Shown in pieces: positions 63,024-64,000 of a stretch of DNA of 64,000 nucleotides (position 1 is its first letter; every line of letters starts with the position of its first letter). Origin of the DNA: Camelus bactrianus (lineage: Eukaryota > Chordata > Mammalia > Artiodactyla > Camelidae); assembly GCF_048773025.1 (NCBI RefSeq), contig NC_133543.1, forward strand, positions 9,827,365 to 9,891,364. The letters run 5' to 3'. A program made the translations under genes and the position numbers. The notes under the pieces are model-generated. The model did not search any database. It was not told where the DNA came from and was given only the letters and a program-made list of their open reading frames with translations.

Positions 63024-63691
63024 CTGAAAGGAGAAAAACAGTTTTCACTTAGAAGCCCTAAAAACCAGTGCTTTGCAAATCTTACTAAAGATGAAATAGT
63101 ACCTCAAATTGAGTTTTATTCAAATAATAAGGGAAAAGAACTCCTAGAATATGTATTATTTTTAACTAGATTAAAACATGTTTACCCACAGTAATTAAGA
63201 ATCCATGGTAAGGTATTTTGTAAGAGGGATTTTGTAAACCCAACAATAAGTACACACATGGAAAAGCTCCAAGATCAACAAAGACGTTAAACCACGTGGA
63301 AACAGCAACCTCCACCCGCCCCCCAACCATCTGCACCAAACACAGAAACAGTGACTACAATGTAACCAAAGAGCTGCTTTAAAATTATATAGCCAGGCTG
63401 AGGGTACACAAGGAAATGCCTCAAAGGCCAGACCAGAGCTCACCCACACAGCGGGAGCCCAGGGGTTCTGGGCTCTGAGAGCAGATGAAAGCCTTTTGGG
63501 ACACAAAATGCCAAGACAGCCCACTGAACCTGAGCGTCCTGCAGAAGGCGGGGAGGCCACCTGCCTGTCAGCCACCAGGCCTGAGGCCAACACCACTGCC
63601 CACACAAGGCTCTGGGCACAAAGAGACCCCACAGGAAATCAGAGACCCGGCCTGCCTTGTGAGCAGGTGTGAAATCAAATTTATACCACCT
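63024..63691. other. HERC2 intron (partial), no feature seen
   Basis: Start of the intron upstream of exon a. No further HERC2 exon is visible up to 64000. Confidence 0.6.
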
Positions 63692-63760
63692 AGGGGGGTG
63701 GGGTGGTGGAGTGCAAGGTCCTGGGTCACTCCCCAGTACCTCCAGTTAAAAAAAAAAAAG
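63692..63760 (+). mobile_element. Camelid tRNA-Ala SINE, copy 12, head mostly lost
   Basis: GGGGGGTGGGGTGGTGGAGTG CAAGG-type start, then TCCTGGGTCACTCCCCAGTACC and A12. The A-box region is missing. Possible 7-bp flanks TATACCA. Confidence 0.8.
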
Positions 63761-63809
63761 TATACCAATCATCCAGGTATGGATATCACAAGTCAAGAGC
63801 TGAACAATA

Positions 63810-63950
63810 TCACGGTGAAGAAGAATGCAACAATGAATATGTGTTATGTTCATGTGTACCTGAAAAATTGTACACTGGAAATTGACACAACATTGTAAAC
63901 TGACTATAACTCAATAAACTAAAATTTTTTTAAAGTTAAAAAAAGAAAAA
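63810..63950 (+). mobile_element. Short L1 3'-end insertion
   Basis: 141 bp from TCACGGTGAAGAAGAATGCA to ..GACACAACATTGTAAACTGA CTATAACTCAATAAACT and an A-rich tail. Flanks GAGCTGAACAATA (63797-63809) and GAACTGAACAATA (63951-63963), 13 bp with one difference. Confidence 0.82.
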
Positions 63951-64000
63951 GAACTGAACAATAAAACTCATCTAGAGGCCAAGGTACTCATGGAACCTCA

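Noticed and set aside
1-64000. CRISPR array, prophage, plasmid or operon-type system
   Set aside because: No spaced repeats, no prokaryotic gene order or ribosome-binding sites; all features are those of a vertebrate gene with introns.

Overview
The window is mammalian nuclear DNA, most likely from a camelid (camel, llama or alpaca). The host signal is a set of twelve copies of a tRNA-Ala-derived SINE whose head, tail and T-rich end match the camelid vic-1 type. Around them lie artiodactyl-like L1 3' ends, older L1M, L2, MIR and hAT fragments and a few LTR fossils. No bacterial, plasmid, phage or CRISPR feature is present.

The only gene I can support is HERC2, read on the minus strand. I traced 42 consecutive internal exons from 63023 down to 911. 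All introns have GT..AG ends, every junction keeps phase, and no exon contains a stop: 6646 coding bases, about 2215 codons. By codon counting this corresponds to roughly residues 845-3060 of the ~4834-residue human protein. The 5' part of the gene (RLD1) lies beyond 64000, and the 3' part (rest of RLD2, RLD3, HECT) lies beyond base 1. In transcript order the exons encode a helical linker (63.0-52.7 kb), the cytochrome-b5-like domain (48.9-48.3 kb), a long linker with acidic and basic low-complexity parts (47.1-39.4 kb), the MIB/HERC2 domain (34.2-32.7 kb), another linker (31.4-22.4 kb), a UBA-like domain (19.6-19.1 kb), the CPH domain (14.6-12.8 kb), a ZZ zinc finger (12.7 kb), the DOC/APC10-like domain (8.2-5.8 kb) and the first blade of RLD2 (2.8-0.9 kb). 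The unbroken frame and retained introns argue for the working gene, not one of the broken HERC2 duplicates known in primates.

The rest is intron. Eleven of twelve SINEs and nearly all L1 copies lie on the plus strand, antisense to HERC2. The most striking detail is a SINE whose 13-bp target-site duplication begins exactly at the 5' splice site of one exon, so the intron now carries two near-identical donor sites about 154 bp apart. Other points of interest are a ~150-bp block copied from inside an L1 to a place 2 kb away, short ~135-160-bp insertions made only of the L1 3' end with their own target-site duplications, a 679-bp solo LTR with matching ends, a 20-bp minisatellite, and a perfect 14-bp-arm palindrome. 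I saw no credible previously undescribed gene system; the novelty here is at the level of mobile-element events inside a conserved host gene.
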